Shown here piece by piece: positions 10,403-20,642 of a DNA stretch of 50,673 bases. Source of the DNA: Streptococcus sp. k-402. GTDB taxonomy: Bacteria; Bacillota; Bacilli; Lactobacillales; Streptococcaceae. The position numbers and the translations under genes are program-made. The DNA is taken from NCBI RefSeq assembly GCF_013277515.1, contig NZ_VMNB01000004.1:152908-203580 (forward strand), in the 5' to 3' direction. The notes below the pieces were generated by a model. That model made no database searches. It worked only from the letters and a program-made list of their open reading frames with translations, and was not told the DNA's origin. Positions within the stretch are counted from its first letter, which is position 1. Every line of letters begins with the position of its first letter.

Positions 10403-12871
10403 ATGCAGGATAAAAATTTAGTGAATGTCAATCTGACAAAGGAGATGAAGACGAGCTTTATCGATTACGCCATGAGTGTTATCGTAGCCCGGGCTCTTCC
10501 TGATGTTCGAGATGGCTTGAAACCTGTTCACCGTCGCATTCTCTACGGAATGAATGAATTGGGTGTGACCCCAGACAAACCCCATAAAAAATCTGCTCGT
10601 ATTACAGGGGATGTCATGGGGAAATACCACCCACACGGGGATTCCTCTATCTATGAAGCCATGGTTCGTATGGCTCAATGGTGGAGCTACCGTTACATGC
10701 TTGTTGATGGGCATGGAAACTTTGGTTCCATGGATGGAGATGGTGCTGCCGCCCAGCGTTATACTGAGGCACGTATGAGCAAGATTGCTCTGGAAATGCT
10801 TCGAGACATCAATAAGAATACGGTTGATTTCGTCGATAACTATGATGCCAATGAACGTGAACCCGTAGTCTTGCCAGCGCGCTTTCCAAACCTTTTGGTT
10901 AATGGAGCAACTGGTATTGCTGTTGGGATGGCAACCAATATTCCGCCTCACAACTTGGGTGAAACCATTGATGCAGTGAAGTTAGTTATGGACAATCCTG
11001 AAGTGACCACTAAGGACTTGATGGAAGTCTTGCCTGGTCCAGATTTTCCAACAGGTGCCCTTGTCATGGGGAAATCAGGCATTCATAAGGCTTATGAAAC
11101 AGGTAAAGGTTCTATTGTTCTTCGTTCTCGTACTGAAATTGAAGAAACTAAGACTGGCCGTGAGCGCATCGTTGTAACGGAATTTCCTTACATGGTCAAT
11201 AAAACCAAGGTGCATGAGCATATTGTTCGTTTGGTTCAGGAAAAACGCATTGAGGGGATCACAGCGGTTCGTGATGAATCTAACCGAGAAGGGGTTCGTT
11301 TCGTAATCGAGGTCAAACGTGATGCCTCTGCCAATGTTATCCTCAATAATCTTTTCAAGATGACCCAGATGCAAACCAACTTTGGTTTTAATATGCTTGC
11401 TATCCAAAATGGGGTACCGAAGATTTTGTCCCTTCGTCAGATTTTGGATGCTTATATTGAGCACCAAAAAGAAGTGGTTGTTCGTCGGACACGTTTTGAT
11501 AAGGAAAAAGCGGAAGCACGCGCTCATATCTTAGAAGGTCTCTTAATTGCGCTAGACCATATCGACGAAGTGATTCGTATCATCCGTGCTAGTGAAACAG
11601 ACGCAGAAGCACAAGCTGAGTTGATGAGTAAGTTCAAGCTTTCTGAACGTCAAAGTCAGGCTATACTAGACATGCGCCTTCGTCGTTTGACAGGTTTGGA
11701 ACGTGATAAGATTCAGTCTGAATATGATGACCTCTTGGCTCTGATTGCGGATTTAGCAGATATTCTTGCTAAGCCAGAACGTGTTTCTCAAATTATCAAA
11801 GACGAATTAGATGAAGTTAAACGTAAATTTTCTGATAAACGCCGTACAGAGTTGATGGTCGGTGAAGTCTTGAGTCTCGAAGACGAAGATTTGATTGAAG
11901 AATCGGATGTCTTGATTACCCTTTCTAACAGAGGCTACATTAAACGTCTGGACCAAGCTGAATTTACTGCTCAAAAACGTGGGGGTCGTGGTGTCCAAGG
12001 AACGGGAGTGAAAGATGATGACTTTGTTCGTGAGTTAGTGTCAACTAGCACCCATGATCATCTGCTCTTCTTCACAAATAAAGGGCGAGTTTATCGTTTG
12101 AAAGGCTATGAAATTCCTGAGTATGGTCGAACTGCCAAAGGGCTACCAGTAGTCAATCTCTTGAAATTGGACGAAGGCGAAAGTATTCAGACTATTATCA
12201 ATGTTGAGTCTGATCGCAGTGATGATGCCTATCTCTTCTTTACAACCCGTCACGGTATTGTGAAGAGAACCAGTGTTAAGGAATTTGCTAACATTCGTCA
12301 GAATGGACTTAAAGCACTGAATCTTAAGGATGAAGATGAGTTAATCAATGTCTTGTTGACGGAAGGAGATATGGACATTATCATTGGTACCAAGTTTGGT
12401 TATGCAGTTCGCTTTAATCAATCAGCCGTTCGCGGCATGAGTCGTATCGCCACAGGTGTGAAAGGTGTTAACCTTCGTGAAGGAGATACAGTTGTTGGTG
12501 CCAGCTTGATTACTGATCAAGATGAGGTTCTTATTATCACAGAAAAAGGATATGGTAAGCGTACAGTCGCTACTGAATACCCAACAAAAGGTCGTGGTGG
12601 TAAGGGAATGCAGACAGCTAAAATTACCGAAAAAAATGGCTTGCTGGCCGGTCTTATGACTGTTCAAGGGGATGAGGATTTGATGATTATCACTGATACA
12701 GGTGTCATGATTCGAACCAATCTTGCCAATATTTCACAAACAGGACGCGCAACTATGGGAGTTAAAGTAATGCGCCTGGATCAAGATGCTCAGATAGTGA
12801 CCTTCACAACGGTTGCAGCGGCAGAAAAAGAAGAAGTTGGGACAGAAAATGAAACAGAAGGTGAAGCATAA
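10403..12871 (+). CDS. gyrA: DNA gyrase subunit A
   Basis: The breakage-reunion subunit of DNA gyrase, which introduces negative supercoils with GyrB. The protein starts [10 protein letters not shown] (822 residues). The catalytic tyrosine is Tyr120 in AAAQRYTEA. The quinolone-resistance region keeps the susceptible residues Ser81 and Glu85 ([11 protein letters not shown]). Position 114 is Gly (GDGAAAQRY), where pneumococcal GyrA usually has Ser. The C-terminal half carries the beta-pinwheel repeats, including [14 protein letters not shown], the GyrA box. The stop overlaps the srtA start (TAATG), so the two genes are translationally coupled. Confidence 0.98.
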   Translation: MQDKNLVNVNLTKEMKTSFIDYAMSVIVARALPDVRDGLKPVHRRILYGMNELGVTPDKPHKKSARITGDVMGKYHPHGDSSIYEAMVRMAQWWSYRYMLVDGHGNFGSMDGDGAAAQRYTEARMSKIALEMLRDINKNTVDFVDNYDANEREPVVLPARFPNLLVNGATGIAVGMATNIPPHNLGETIDAVKLVMDNPEVTTKDLMEVLPGPDFPTGALVMGKSGIHKAYETGKGSIVLRSRTEIEETKTGRERIVVTEFPYMVNKTKVHEHIVRLVQEKRIEGITAVRDESNREGVRFVIEVKRDASANVILNNLFKMTQMQTNFGFNMLAIQNGVPKILSLRQILDAYIEHQKEVVVRRTRFDKEKAEARAHILEGLLIALDHIDEVIRIIRASETDAEAQAELMSKFKLSERQSQAILDMRLRRLTGLERDKIQSEYDDLLALIADLADILAKPERVSQIIKDELDEVKRKFSDKRRTELMVGEVLSLEDEDLIEESDVLITLSNRGYIKRLDQAEFTAQKRGGRGVQGTGVKDDDFVRELVSTSTHDHLLFFTNKGRVYRLKGYEIPEYGRTAKGLPVVNLLKLDEGESIQTIINVESDRSDDAYLFFTTRHGIVKRTSVKEFANIRQNGLKALNLKDEDELINVLLTEGDMDIIIGTKFGYAVRFNQSAVRGMSRIATGVKGVNLREGDTVVGASLITDQDEVLIITEKGYGKRTVATEYPTKGRGGKGMQTAKITEKNGLLAGLMTVQGDEDLMIITDTGVMIRTNLANISQTGRATMGVKVMRLDQDAQIVTFTTVAAAEKEEVGTENETEGEA

Positions 12872-13614
12872 TGTCTCAAAAAAATAATAAAAAGAAAAAT
12901 AAACGAAAAAATCTGCTGACAAATATCCTAGCAGGATTTCTGATAGTACTGTCACTGGCTTTGATTTTTAATGCGCAAATTCGTGATATGTTCATGGTCT
13001 GGAATACCAATAAGTATCAAGTTAGCCAGGTATCAAAAGAAAAAATAGAAGAAAATCAGGATACAGAAGGAAATTTTGATTTTGATTCGGTCAAAGCGAT
13101 CTCTTCGGAAGCTGTTCTGGCTTCTCAATGGGATGCTCAAAAATTACCAGTTATTGGGGGAATTGCAATTCCTGAATTGGAAATGAATTTGCCGATTTTT
13201 AAAGGACTTGATAATGTTAATCTCTTCTACGGCGCTGGTACAATGAAACGCGAGCAAGTAATGGGAGAAGGAAATTATAGTCTAGCTAGTCATCATATTT
13301 TTGGTGTCAATAATGCTAATAAAATGTTATTTTCTCCTTTGGATAATGCTAAAAATGGTATGAAGATTTATCTAACCGATAAAAATAAAGTTTATACTTA
13401 TGAGATACGTGAAGTCAAACGTGTGACACCGGATCGTGTTGATGAGGTTGATGATAGAGATGGGGTCAATGAAATCACATTAGTAACCTGTGAAGACCTT
13501 GCCGCTACAGAACGTATTATTGTAAAAGGCGATTTGAAAGAAACAAAAGATTATTCACAAACATCTGATGAAATCCTAACAGCTTTCAATCAACCATATA
13601 AACAATTTTATTAA
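12871..13614 (+). CDS. srtA: Sortase A, class A housekeeping transpeptidase
   Basis: Membrane transpeptidase that cleaves LPXTG signals between Thr and Gly and attaches surface proteins to peptidoglycan. The 247-residue protein has a basic N-terminus, one membrane segment at about 15-35 acting as signal anchor, and an extracellular sortase barrel. The catalytic residues are His141 (SLASHHIFG), Cys207 (TLVTCEDL) and Arg215 (ATERIIVKG), as known for pneumococcal SrtA. Its ATG overlaps the gyrA stop codon, the gyrA-srtA arrangement conserved in streptococci. A strong terminator follows at once. Confidence 0.97.
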   Translation: MSQKNNKKKNKRKNLLTNILAGFLIVLSLALIFNAQIRDMFMVWNTNKYQVSQVSKEKIEENQDTEGNFDFDSVKAISSEAVLASQWDAQKLPVIGGIAIPELEMNLPIFKGLDNVNLFYGAGTMKREQVMGEGNYSLASHHIFGVNNANKMLFSPLDNAKNGMKIYLTDKNKVYTYEIREVKRVTPDRVDEVDDRDGVNEITLVTCEDLAATERIIVKGDLKETKDYSQTSDEILTAFNQPYKQFY

Positions 13615-13618
13615 TACA

Positions 13619-13651
13619 AATCAGTGAAATCCAAGATTTCACTGATTTTTT
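13619..13651 (+). terminator. srtA terminator
   Basis: A 13-bp perfect stem, AATCAGTGAAATC / GATTTCACTGATT, with a CAA loop and a T-run. Confidence 0.92.
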
Positions 13652-13683
13652 AAGATTTTCATAAAAAAACTTTTATGAAATAG

Positions 13684-13721
13684 AGAAAACGCTTCCTAAA
13701 ATCTAAAGTTTGTGATATAAT
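13684..13721 (+). promoter_or_regulatory. Promoter of the FNT gene with overlapping cre site
   Basis: The -10 TATAAT (13716-13721) lies 30 bases before the ATG. A cre-like AGAAAACGCTTCCT (13684-13697) overlaps the place of the -35 box, a position where CcpA would repress. No other good -35 is visible. Confidence 0.55.
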
Positions 13722-13750
13722 TATCAAGAAAAAAGATTTAGGAGTTTATT

Positions 13751-14548
13751 ATGGTTTCTTCAGAATTTATCTCAAAGATTGAATTTGCTTGCAAGAAGAA
13801 AGAAAGTCTTTATAGCCAAAGCAAATTTAAGTATGCGATTCGTTCTATGTTTGCAGGTGCATTTTTAACCTTCAGTACAGCTGCTGGTGCAGTTGGGGCT
13901 GACTTGATTAATAAAATTGCACCAGGTAGTGGACGTTTCCTCTTCCCCTTTGTTTTCGCTTGGGGCTTGGCCTACATTGTTTTCTTGAATGCCGAGTTGG
14001 TAACATCAAATATGATGTTCTTGACTGCTGGTAGTTTCTTGAAAAAAATCTCTTGGAGAAAGACAGCTGAAATTTTACTTTACTGTACCTTGTTCAACCT
14101 TATCGGAGCCTTAATAGCAGGTTGGGGCTTTGCTCATTCGGCAGCCTATGCAAATCTGACTCACGATAGTTTCATCTCAGGGGTTGTTGAGATGAAGTTA
14201 GGCCGTTCAAATGAATTAATCTTGCTTGAGGCGATTTTGGCAAATATTTTCGTAAATATTGCGATTCTTTCATTTGTTTTGGTTAAAGATGGTGGTGCTA
14301 AACTATGGCTCGTTTTATCAGCGATTTACATGTTTGTATTCTTAACAAACGAGCACATTGCTGCGAACTTTGCTTCTTTCGCGATTGTAAAATTCAGTGT
14401 TGCTGCTGACTCAATTGCCAACTTCGGTATTGGAAATATGCTTCGCCACTGGGGTGTAACCTTCATCGGAAACTTTATCGGAGGAGGCCTCTTGATGGGT
14501 CTTCCATATGCCTTCCTCAATAAAAATGAAGATACTTATGTAGATTAA
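13751..14548 (+). CDS. Formate/nitrite transporter (FNT) family channel
   Basis: This 265-residue membrane protein has six predicted membrane segments (about 28-50, 64-85, 106-128, 158-178, 188-206 and 235-256). It matches the FNT family of pentameric anion channels (FocA/NirC type). The conserved FNT segment appears as TNEHIAANFASFAI near 198-211, including the central His, and GWGFAHSAAY near 124 is also typical. In lactic fermenters such channels move formate or lactate; the substrate cannot be told from sequence. The gene is monocistronic, with its own promoter, an overlapping cre and a terminator, and was probably derepressed when sugar runs low. Confidence 0.85.
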   Translation: MVSSEFISKIEFACKKKESLYSQSKFKYAIRSMFAGAFLTFSTAAGAVGADLINKIAPGSGRFLFPFVFAWGLAYIVFLNAELVTSNMMFLTAGSFLKKISWRKTAEILLYCTLFNLIGALIAGWGFAHSAAYANLTHDSFISGVVEMKLGRSNELILLEAILANIFVNIAILSFVLVKDGGAKLWLVLSAIYMFVFLTNEHIAANFASFAIVKFSVAADSIANFGIGNMLRHWGVTFIGNFIGGGLLMGLPYAFLNKNEDTYVD

Positions 14549-14555
14549 GAAAATG

Positions 14556-14581
14556 AGCACGATTGAGTCGTGCTTTTTTTG
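14556..14581 (+). terminator. FNT gene terminator
   Basis: AGCACGA (14556-14562) pairs with TCGTGCT (14568-14574), followed by seven T. Confidence 0.92.
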
Positions 14582-14693
14582 TTTCGTAAGAAGTAATAGC
14601 CACTTCTTATATCAAAATATAGAAAAGAGCTATTAGTCAAGATAGGTCGATAGTGCTACAATATCCTTAATCAAACTATATGGAGGTCGCCTT

Positions 14694-15974
14694 ATGACTC
14701 GTGATTTTAAATTTGAAACCTTACAATTGCATGCTGGGCAAGTAGTTGATCCAGCAACTAAGTCTCGTGCAGTGCCGATTTATCAAACAACATCTTTTGT
14801 TTTTGATGACACGCAGGAAGGTGCCGATCTGTTTGCCTTGAGGAAACCAGGGAACATTTATACTCGTATCACCAATCCTACAACAGCTGCCTTTGAAGAA
14901 AGAATTGCTGCCCTTGAAGGTGGTGTTGGAGCTCTTGCAACAGCATCAGGTATGGCCGCAGTGACTTATACGATTTTGGCTCTTGCCCATGCTGGTGACC
15001 ATGTAGTGGCTGCTTCGACTATTTACGGTGGAACCTTCAATCTTTTGAAAGAAACCCTTCCTCGTTATGGTATCACAACAACCTTTGTGGACGTGGATAA
15101 TTTGGAGGAAGTAGAAGCAGCTATCAATGACAATACCAAGCTTGTTTTGATTGAAACCTTGGGTAACCCTTTGATTAACATTCCTGACTTGGAAAAATTG
15201 GCTGAGATTGCGCATAAACACCAGATTCCACTTGTTTCTGACAATACCTTTGCCACACCTTACTTGATTAATGTCTTTTCTCACGGTGTAGATATTGCCA
15301 TTCACTCTGCGACCAAGTTTATTGGCGGACATGGTACAACTATTGGTGGAGTGATCGTTGATAGTGGTCGTTTTGACTGGGCAGCTTCAGGAAAATTCCC
15401 TCAATTTGTTGAGGAAGACCCAAGCTACCACAATTTGAGCTATACTCGTGATGTGGGTGCAGCAGCTTTTATTATAGCTGTTCGTGTTCAATTGCTCCGT
15501 GATACAGGTGCAGCCTTGTCACCATTTAATGCCTTCTTGTTACTCCAAGGACTGGAAACCCTTTCTCTTCGTGTGGAACGCCATGTACAAAATGCAGAGA
15601 AAATTGTTGATTTCCTTGTCAACCATCCTAAGGTTGAAAAAGTCAATTATCCAAAACTTGCAGATAGTCCTTATCATGCCTTGGCTGAGAAATATTTGCC
15701 AAAAGGTGTGGGCTCAATCTTTACCTTCCATGTCAAAGGTGGGGAGGCAGAAGCACGCAAGGTAATTGATCATTTAGAAATCTTCTCTGACCTAGCAAAC
15801 GTGGCAGATGCCAAATCGCTTGTTGTCCATCCAGCTACAACCACTCACGGTCAATTGTCAGAAAAAGACCTAGAAGCGGCAGGAGTCACACCAAACCAAA
15901 TTCGTTTGTCAATCGGACTTGAAAATGTAGATGATTTGATCGAAGATTTGCGCTTGGCCTTGGAAAAAATTTAA
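14694..15974 (+). CDS. metY: O-acetylhomoserine sulfhydrylase (Cys/Met PLP family)
   Basis: PLP enzyme that makes homocysteine (or, with O-acetylserine, cysteine) from the acetylated amino acid and sulfide, at the entry to methionine synthesis. The 426-residue protein starts with FETLQLHAGQ, typical of the MetY branch. It contains RITNPTTAAFEERIAALEGG near 62 and the PLP lysine Lys208 in SATKFIGGHG. The length of about 425 favours MetY over the shorter cystathionine lyases. Its promoter is probably TGCTACAAT ending at 14662, and an AAGAAGT/ACTTCTT inverted repeat (14588-14608) lies upstream as a possible operator. It stands alone between two terminators. Exact acceptor specificity is inference. 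Confidence 0.85.
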   Translation: MTRDFKFETLQLHAGQVVDPATKSRAVPIYQTTSFVFDDTQEGADLFALRKPGNIYTRITNPTTAAFEERIAALEGGVGALATASGMAAVTYTILALAHAGDHVVAASTIYGGTFNLLKETLPRYGITTTFVDVDNLEEVEAAINDNTKLVLIETLGNPLINIPDLEKLAEIAHKHQIPLVSDNTFATPYLINVFSHGVDIAIHSATKFIGGHGTTIGGVIVDSGRFDWAASGKFPQFVEEDPSYHNLSYTRDVGAAAFIIAVRVQLLRDTGAALSPFNAFLLLQGLETLSLRVERHVQNAEKIVDFLVNHPKVEKVNYPKLADSPYHALAEKYLPKGVGSIFTFHVKGGEAEARKVIDHLEIFSDLANVADAKSLVVHPATTTHGQLSEKDLEAAGVTPNQIRLSIGLENVDDLIEDLRLALEKI

Positions 15975-15987
15975 AGTAACAGAAGAT

Positions 15988-16015
15988 AAACAGTGGGTTT
16001 CGACTCGCTGTTTTT
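15988..16015 (+). terminator. metY terminator
   Basis: AAACAGTG pairs with CGCTGTTT (one wobble), ending in a T-run. Confidence 0.8.
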
Positions 16016-16069
16016 GATTTTCCTTCAGGCATGATATAATGGTTACAGAAGTCTAGAAAGAGGAAAGAT

Positions 16070-17344
16070 ATGAACGAAATCAAATGTCCCAACTGTGGGG
16101 AAGTTTTTACAGTAAATGAAAGTCAGTATGCTGAACTTTTATCCCAAGTGAGAACGGCAGAGTTTGATAAGGAACTACACGATAGGATGAGGCAAGAACT
16201 GGCCTTGGTTGAGCAAAAGGCCATGAATGAGCAACAGTCTAAACTAGCTCAAAAAGACCAAGAAATCGCGCAATTGCAGAGTCAAATCCAAAATTTTGCT
16301 ACAGAGAAAGAGTTGGCCAAGAAAGAGGTTGAACAGACAAGCCATCAGGCTCTCTTGGCTAAGGATAAGGAAGTACAGGCCTTGGAAAACCAATTGGCTA
16401 CCTTGCGTTTGGAACATGAAAATCAACTACAAAAGACCCTTTCTGACCTAGAAAAAGAACGAGATCAGGTCAAAAATCAGCTCCTACTGCAAGAAAAGGA
16501 AAATGAGTTATCTTTGGCTTCTGTCAAGCAAAACTACGAAGCACAGCTCAAAGCAGCGAGTGAACAGGTCGAGTTTTATAAGAATTTTAAGGCTCAACAA
16601 TCTACAAAAGCGATTGGGGAAAGTCTGGAACAGTATGCGGAAAGTGAGTTTAACAAGGTTCGCAGTTTTGCCTTTCCAAATGCCTACTTTGAGAAGGATA
16701 ACAAGGTTTCTGCGCGTGGGTCTAAGGGGGACTTTATCTTCCGTGAGAGTGATGAAAATGGGGTCGAAATTATTTCCATCATGTTTGAAATGAAAAATGA
16801 AGCAGATGGAACAGAGAAGAAGCACAAGAATGCAGATTTTTACAAGGAATTGGACAAGGACCGTCGGGAGAAGAACTGTGAGTATGCCGTTTTGGTGACC
16901 ATGCTTGAGGCCGATAATGACTACTTTAACACGGGGATTGTTGACGTCAGCCACGAGTATGAAAAGATGTATGTTGTTCGTCCTCAATTCTTTATCCAGT
17001 TGATTGGGCTTTTGCGAAATGCGGCTCTTAATTCCCTTAAATACAAGCAGGAGTTGGCCTTGGTTCGCGAACAAAATATTGATATTACAAATTTTGAGGA
17101 AGATTTGGACGCCTTTAAACTAGCTTTTGCCAAGAACTATAACTCAGCTTCGACCAACTTTGGCAAAGCTATTGATGAAATCGACAAGGCCATCAAACGC
17201 ATGGAAGAGGTTAAGAAGTTCCTAACCACATCCGAAAACCAACTCCGTCTAGCTAACAACAAATTGGAAGATGTCTCTGTTAAAAAATTGACTCGAAAAA
17301 ATCCAACCATGAAAGCGAAATTTGAAGCACTGAAGGGGGAGTGA
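16070..17344 (+). CDS. DUF2130 coiled-coil protein
   Basis: This 424-residue soluble protein has three parts. A short N-terminal zinc-ribbon-like start reads [11 protein letters not shown] (only one CxxC pair). A long coiled coil spans about 30-180, rich in Gln, Glu, Lys and Leu. The C-terminal region (about 180-400) matches the DUF2130 family, with [16 protein letters not shown] and later [13 protein letters not shown] and YVVRPQFF. The fold has been linked to restriction-endonuclease-like proteins, but I cannot assign a function. A TGATATAAT promoter ends at 16040. The stop is 10 bases before truB, so the two share a transcript. Confidence 0.75.
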   Translation: MNEIKCPNCGEVFTVNESQYAELLSQVRTAEFDKELHDRMRQELALVEQKAMNEQQSKLAQKDQEIAQLQSQIQNFATEKELAKKEVEQTSHQALLAKDKEVQALENQLATLRLEHENQLQKTLSDLEKERDQVKNQLLLQEKENELSLASVKQNYEAQLKAASEQVEFYKNFKAQQSTKAIGESLEQYAESEFNKVRSFAFPNAYFEKDNKVSARGSKGDFIFRESDENGVEIISIMFEMKNEADGTEKKHKNADFYKELDKDRREKNCEYAVLVTMLEADNDYFNTGIVDVSHEYEKMYVVRPQFFIQLIGLLRNAALNSLKYKQELALVREQNIDITNFEEDLDAFKLAFAKNYNSASTNFGKAIDEIDKAIKRMEEVKKFLTTSENQLRLANNKLEDVSVKKLTRKNPTMKAKFEALKGE

Positions 17345-17354
17345 GAAAGCAAAA

Positions 17355-18233
17355 ATGAACGGTATTATCAACTTAAGAAAAGAAGCGGGGATGACATCGC
17401 ATGATGCGGTTTTTAAACTGCGCAAGATTTTGGGAACCAAGAAAATTGGTCATGGTGGGACCTTGGATCCGGATGTGGTGGGTGTTTTGCCCATTGCGGT
17501 TGGCAAGGCGACCCGCATGGTAGAATTTATGCAGGATGAGGGCAAGGTCTATGAGGGTGAAATCACTCTTGGCTATTCAACAACGACTGAGGATGCTAGT
17601 GGGGAAGTGGTCGCAGAGACACCTGTTTTGTCGCCCTTGGATGAAAAGCTTGTCGATGAAGCGATAGCCAATCTGATTGGGCCTATTACTCAGATTCCAC
17701 CTATGTATTCGGCAGTCAAGGTCAATGGTCGCAAGCTCTATGAGTATGCGCGTGCTGGTCAGGAAGTGGAGCGTCCAGAACGTCAGGTGACCATTTATCA
17801 CTTTGAACGAACAAGTCCGATTTCTTATGAGGATCACCTCGCACGATTCACTTTTCGTGTAAAATGTAGCAAGGGAACCTATATTCGTACCTTATCGGTT
17901 GACTTGGGAGAGAAGCTTGGTTATGCGGCTCATATGTCACATCTGACACGGACTAGTGCAGCCGGTTTGCAGCTAGAAGATGCTCTTAGCTTGGAAGAAA
18001 TTGCTGCAAAAGTGGAGGCTGGTCAGCTGGATTTTCTCCATCCTTTAGAGATTGGGACAGGTGACCTTGTCAAAGTTTTCCTAAGTCCAGAAGAGGCTAC
18101 GGAAGTTCTCTTTGGTCGTTTTATTGAGCTAGACCAAACGGACAAAGAACTGGCTGCCTTTGAAGATGATAAATTGTTAGCCATTCTAGAAAAACGAGGC
18201 AATCTCTACAAACCAAGGAAGGTTTTTAGCTAG
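17355..18233 (+). CDS. truB: tRNA pseudouridine-55 synthase
   Basis: Isomerises uridine 55 in the T-loop of tRNAs to pseudouridine. The 292-residue protein has the family motif [16 protein letters not shown] near 35-50 with the catalytic Asp, [19 protein letters not shown] near 115 and the [14 protein letters not shown] motif near 175. The C-terminal part is the PUA-like region. It starts 10 bases after the DUF2130 gene. The ribF gene that often follows truB in other bacteria is absent here; udk comes next with its own promoter. Confidence 0.96.
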   Translation: MNGIINLRKEAGMTSHDAVFKLRKILGTKKIGHGGTLDPDVVGVLPIAVGKATRMVEFMQDEGKVYEGEITLGYSTTTEDASGEVVAETPVLSPLDEKLVDEAIANLIGPITQIPPMYSAVKVNGRKLYEYARAGQEVERPERQVTIYHFERTSPISYEDHLARFTFRVKCSKGTYIRTLSVDLGEKLGYAAHMSHLTRTSAAGLQLEDALSLEEIAAKVEAGQLDFLHPLEIGTGDLVKVFLSPEEATEVLFGRFIELDQTDKELAAFEDDKLLAILEKRGNLYKPRKVFS

Positions 18234-18307
18234 TCTAACTGGGTGTAGGGATTGGAAATGTTTCCCTTAGACTATCCAAAATCAGACTATAAATTTTGTA
18301 AAAAATG

Positions 18308-18316
18308 TGATAGAAT
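18308..18316 (+). promoter_or_regulatory. udk promoter, extended -10
   Basis: TGATAGAAT, 30 bases before the udk start. No clear -35. Confidence 0.5.
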
Positions 18317-18345
18317 AGACGACGGATAAAAAAACGGAGGATAGC

Positions 18346-18984
18346 ATGCAAAATAGACCAATCATTATCGGAGTGACAGGTGGTTCTGGTGGTGGTAAGA
18401 CCAGTGTTTCAAGAGCCATTTTATCGCATTTTCCTGATGAAAAGATTTCCATGATTGAGCATGATTCATATTATAAGGATCAGTCTCATTTGACCTTTGA
18501 AGAGCGTGTCAAAACCAACTATGACCATCCTTTTGCCTTTGATACAGACTTGATGATCGAGCAAATTAAGGAATTGTTGGCAGGGCGTCCGGTGGACATT
18601 CCGACTTATGACTATACAGAGCATACACGAAGCAGCAAGACCTATCGTCAGGAGCCTCAAGATGTCTTTATCGTTGAGGGGATTTTGGTCTTGGAAGACA
18701 AGCGCCTACGCGATTTGATGGATATAAAGATTTTTGTGGATACGGATGATGATGTGCGCATTATTCGTCGTATCAAGCGTGATATGGAAGAGCGTGGCCG
18801 TAGCCTTGATAGCGTTATTGACCAGTATTTAGGTGTGGTTAAACCTATGTATCATCAGTTTATCGAGCCAACCAAGCGTTATGCTGATATCGTCATTCCT
18901 GAAGGGGTCAGCAATACGGTGGCTATCGACCTGTTGACGACCAAGATTGAAAAGATTTTGGAAGAAGCTCGAAACAGCAAATAA
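18346..18984 (+). CDS. udk: Uridine/cytidine kinase
   Basis: Salvage kinase that phosphorylates uridine and cytidine to UMP and CMP with ATP or GTP. The 212-residue protein has the P-loop [14 protein letters not shown] at residues 9-22, the substrate region [11 protein letters not shown] near 40, [11 protein letters not shown] near 60 and the lid motif [13 protein letters not shown] near 140. A CGGAGGA ribosome site precedes the ATG. It stands as a single gene with a strong terminator after it. Confidence 0.97.
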   Translation: MQNRPIIIGVTGGSGGGKTSVSRAILSHFPDEKISMIEHDSYYKDQSHLTFEERVKTNYDHPFAFDTDLMIEQIKELLAGRPVDIPTYDYTEHTRSSKTYRQEPQDVFIVEGILVLEDKRLRDLMDIKIFVDTDDDVRIIRRIKRDMEERGRSLDSVIDQYLGVVKPMYHQFIEPTKRYADIVIPEGVSNTVAIDLLTTKIEKILEEARNSK

Positions 18985-18992
18985 TCAGATGT

Positions 18993-19013
18993 GGAGGCCT
19001 TGCCTCCTTTTTT
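18993..19013 (+). terminator. udk terminator
   Basis: GGAGGC and GCCTCC pair across a 3-base loop, followed by seven T. Confidence 0.92.
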
Positions 19014-19062
19014 TATTTTTCCCTCATAATGGTACATAAATGGAGATTTTTAGGCATATTTT

Positions 19063-19071
19063 TGGTATAAT
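19063..19071 (+). promoter_or_regulatory. Promoter of the xseA-recN operon
   Basis: TGGTATAAT lies 41 bases upstream of xseA. It is the only promoter I can see for the run of overlapping genes up to the phosphoesterase at 25.1 kb. Confidence 0.65.
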
Positions 19072-19111
19072 AATACCCATGAAAGAGCAAGAAAATGAAT
19101 AGTAGGTGGAG

Positions 19112-20452
19112 ATGGAAAAGTATTTATCGGTAACAACTTTGACCAAGTATCTGAAAATGAAATTCGATAAAGACCCTTACTTGGAACGGGTCTATTTAAC
19201 TGGTCAAGTTTCCAATTTTCGTAAACGACCTACTCACCAATATTTCTCCCTAAAAGATGATCATGCAGTCATTCAAGCGACCATCTGGTCTGGAATTTAT
19301 CAGAAATTAGGTTTTGACCTGGAAGAAGGAATGAAAATCAATGTGATTGGACGTGTGCAGGTCTATGAACCAAGTGGTAGCTACTCCATCATCATTGAAA
19401 AGGCAGAGCCTGATGGAGTTGGTGCGCTTGCGATTCAGTTTGAACAACTCAAGAAAAAATTGACAGAAGAAGGCCTGTTTCAAGAACGTTTCAAGCAACC
19501 TCTGCCCCAATTTTCTAAGAGAATTGGTGTAGTAACCAGTCGCAGTGGAGCCGTTATTCGAGATATTATCACGACCGTCAGTAGGCGATTTCCAGGTGTC
19601 GATATTCTGCTCTATCCGACCAAGGTTCAAGGTGAAGGTTCTGCGGAGGAAATTGCTCGAAATATTGCGCGTGCCAATCAACGGGACGATTTGGATTTGC
19701 TGATTATTGGTCGTGGTGGAGGTTCTATCGAGGATCTTTGGGCCTTTAACGAAGAAATCGTGGTACGAGCGATTTTTGAATCTCGTTTGCCAGTTATCTC
19801 TAGTGTGGGGCATGAGACGGATGTGACCTTGGCAGATTTTGTGGCGGATCGCCGCGCTGCCACACCAACAGCAGCTGCTGAACTGGCAACACCTGTGACC
19901 AAGTTGGATGTATTAGCTCATTTGCAAAATCAGGAAAAACGGATGGCAACAGCAGTCCGAAATATCCTATCGAAGAAACAAGAAGCTTTGAAAAAATGCA
20001 GTCAGTCAGTCATCTTTAGACAGCCAGAGCGCTTGTATGATGGCTATTTGCAACACTTGGATCAACTGCAACTGCGCTTAAAACAAAGTTTGCGAACACA
20101 GATTTCCGATAACAAACAGCTAGTACAAGCAAGGACGCATCAACTAGTCCAATTTTCACCTGTTACCAAAATCCAACGCTATCAAGACCGTCTAGCTCAG
20201 TTTGACAATCTCCTCCGTAGCCAAATGGCGCTGGTTTATGACGCCAAGGTTGCTGAGGTCAAGCGTCTTTCAGAAGCTTTGCTGATGTTGGATACCAGTC
20301 GAATCGTGGCGCGTGGCTATGCTATTGTCAAAAAAGAAGAGTCCGTAGTTGATTCGGTTGAGAGTTTGAAGAAAAAAGACCAAGTGACGCTTTTGATGCG
20401 AGATGGTCAAGTAGAATTAGAGGTTAAAGATGTCAAAACAAAAGAAATTTGA
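19112..20452 (+). CDS. xseA: Exodeoxyribonuclease VII large subunit
   Basis: Catalytic subunit of exonuclease VII, which degrades single-stranded DNA from both ends; it works with several copies of XseB. The 446-residue protein starts [14 protein letters not shown]. It has an N-terminal OB-fold (about 1-105, with [10 protein letters not shown]), the catalytic domain with [16 protein letters not shown] near 130, [18 protein letters not shown] near 185 and [20 protein letters not shown] near 225, and a long coiled-coil C-terminus. I prefer the ATG at 19112 over the GTG at 19106 because AGGTGG lies at the right distance. It overlaps xseB by 23 bases. Confidence 0.96.
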   Translation: MEKYLSVTTLTKYLKMKFDKDPYLERVYLTGQVSNFRKRPTHQYFSLKDDHAVIQATIWSGIYQKLGFDLEEGMKINVIGRVQVYEPSGSYSIIIEKAEPDGVGALAIQFEQLKKKLTEEGLFQERFKQPLPQFSKRIGVVTSRSGAVIRDIITTVSRRFPGVDILLYPTKVQGEGSAEEIARNIARANQRDDLDLLIIGRGGGSIEDLWAFNEEIVVRAIFESRLPVISSVGHETDVTLADFVADRRAATPTAAAELATPVTKLDVLAHLQNQEKRMATAVRNILSKKQEALKKCSQSVIFRQPERLYDGYLQHLDQLQLRLKQSLRTQISDNKQLVQARTHQLVQFSPVTKIQRYQDRLAQFDNLLRSQMALVYDAKVAEVKRLSEALLMLDTSRIVARGYAIVKKEESVVDSVESLKKKDQVTLLMRDGQVELEVKDVKTKEI

Positions 20453-20642
20453 GGAAAATCTAGCAGAACTGGAGACCATTGTCCAAAGTTTGGAAAATGG
20501 TGAGATTGCTCTGGAAGATGCGATTGCTGCCTTTCAAAAGGGCATGGTCTTGTCAAAAGAGCTCCAAGCGACGCTGGACAAGGCTGAAAAGACCTTGGTC
20601 AAGGTTATGCAAGAAGACGGAACAGAAAGTGATTTTGAATGA
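20430..20642 (+). CDS. xseB: Exodeoxyribonuclease VII small subunit
   Basis: This 70-residue all-helical protein contains [20 protein letters not shown] and [12 protein letters not shown], the two-helix signature of XseB. It binds the XseA coiled coil to form the active exonuclease VII. The start lies inside the 3' end of xseA and the stop overlaps the start of ispA, so translation is coupled throughout. Confidence 0.95.
   Translation: MSKQKKFEENLAELETIVQSLENGEIALEDAIAAFQKGMVLSKELQATLDKAEKTLVKVMQEDGTESDFE

Noticed and set aside
10418..10951. 177-codon open frame opposite gyrA
   Set aside because: It is antisense to a strongly conserved gene whose codon bias keeps the opposite frame open. 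It has no ribosome site and no recognisable motif. The same applies to long antisense frames over ptsI (45376-46137), pyk, metY and lacE.
14588..14608. Inverted repeat upstream of metY as a riboswitch or T-box
   Set aside because: The leader is far too short for an S-box or T-box and lies upstream of the likely promoter. At most it is an operator.
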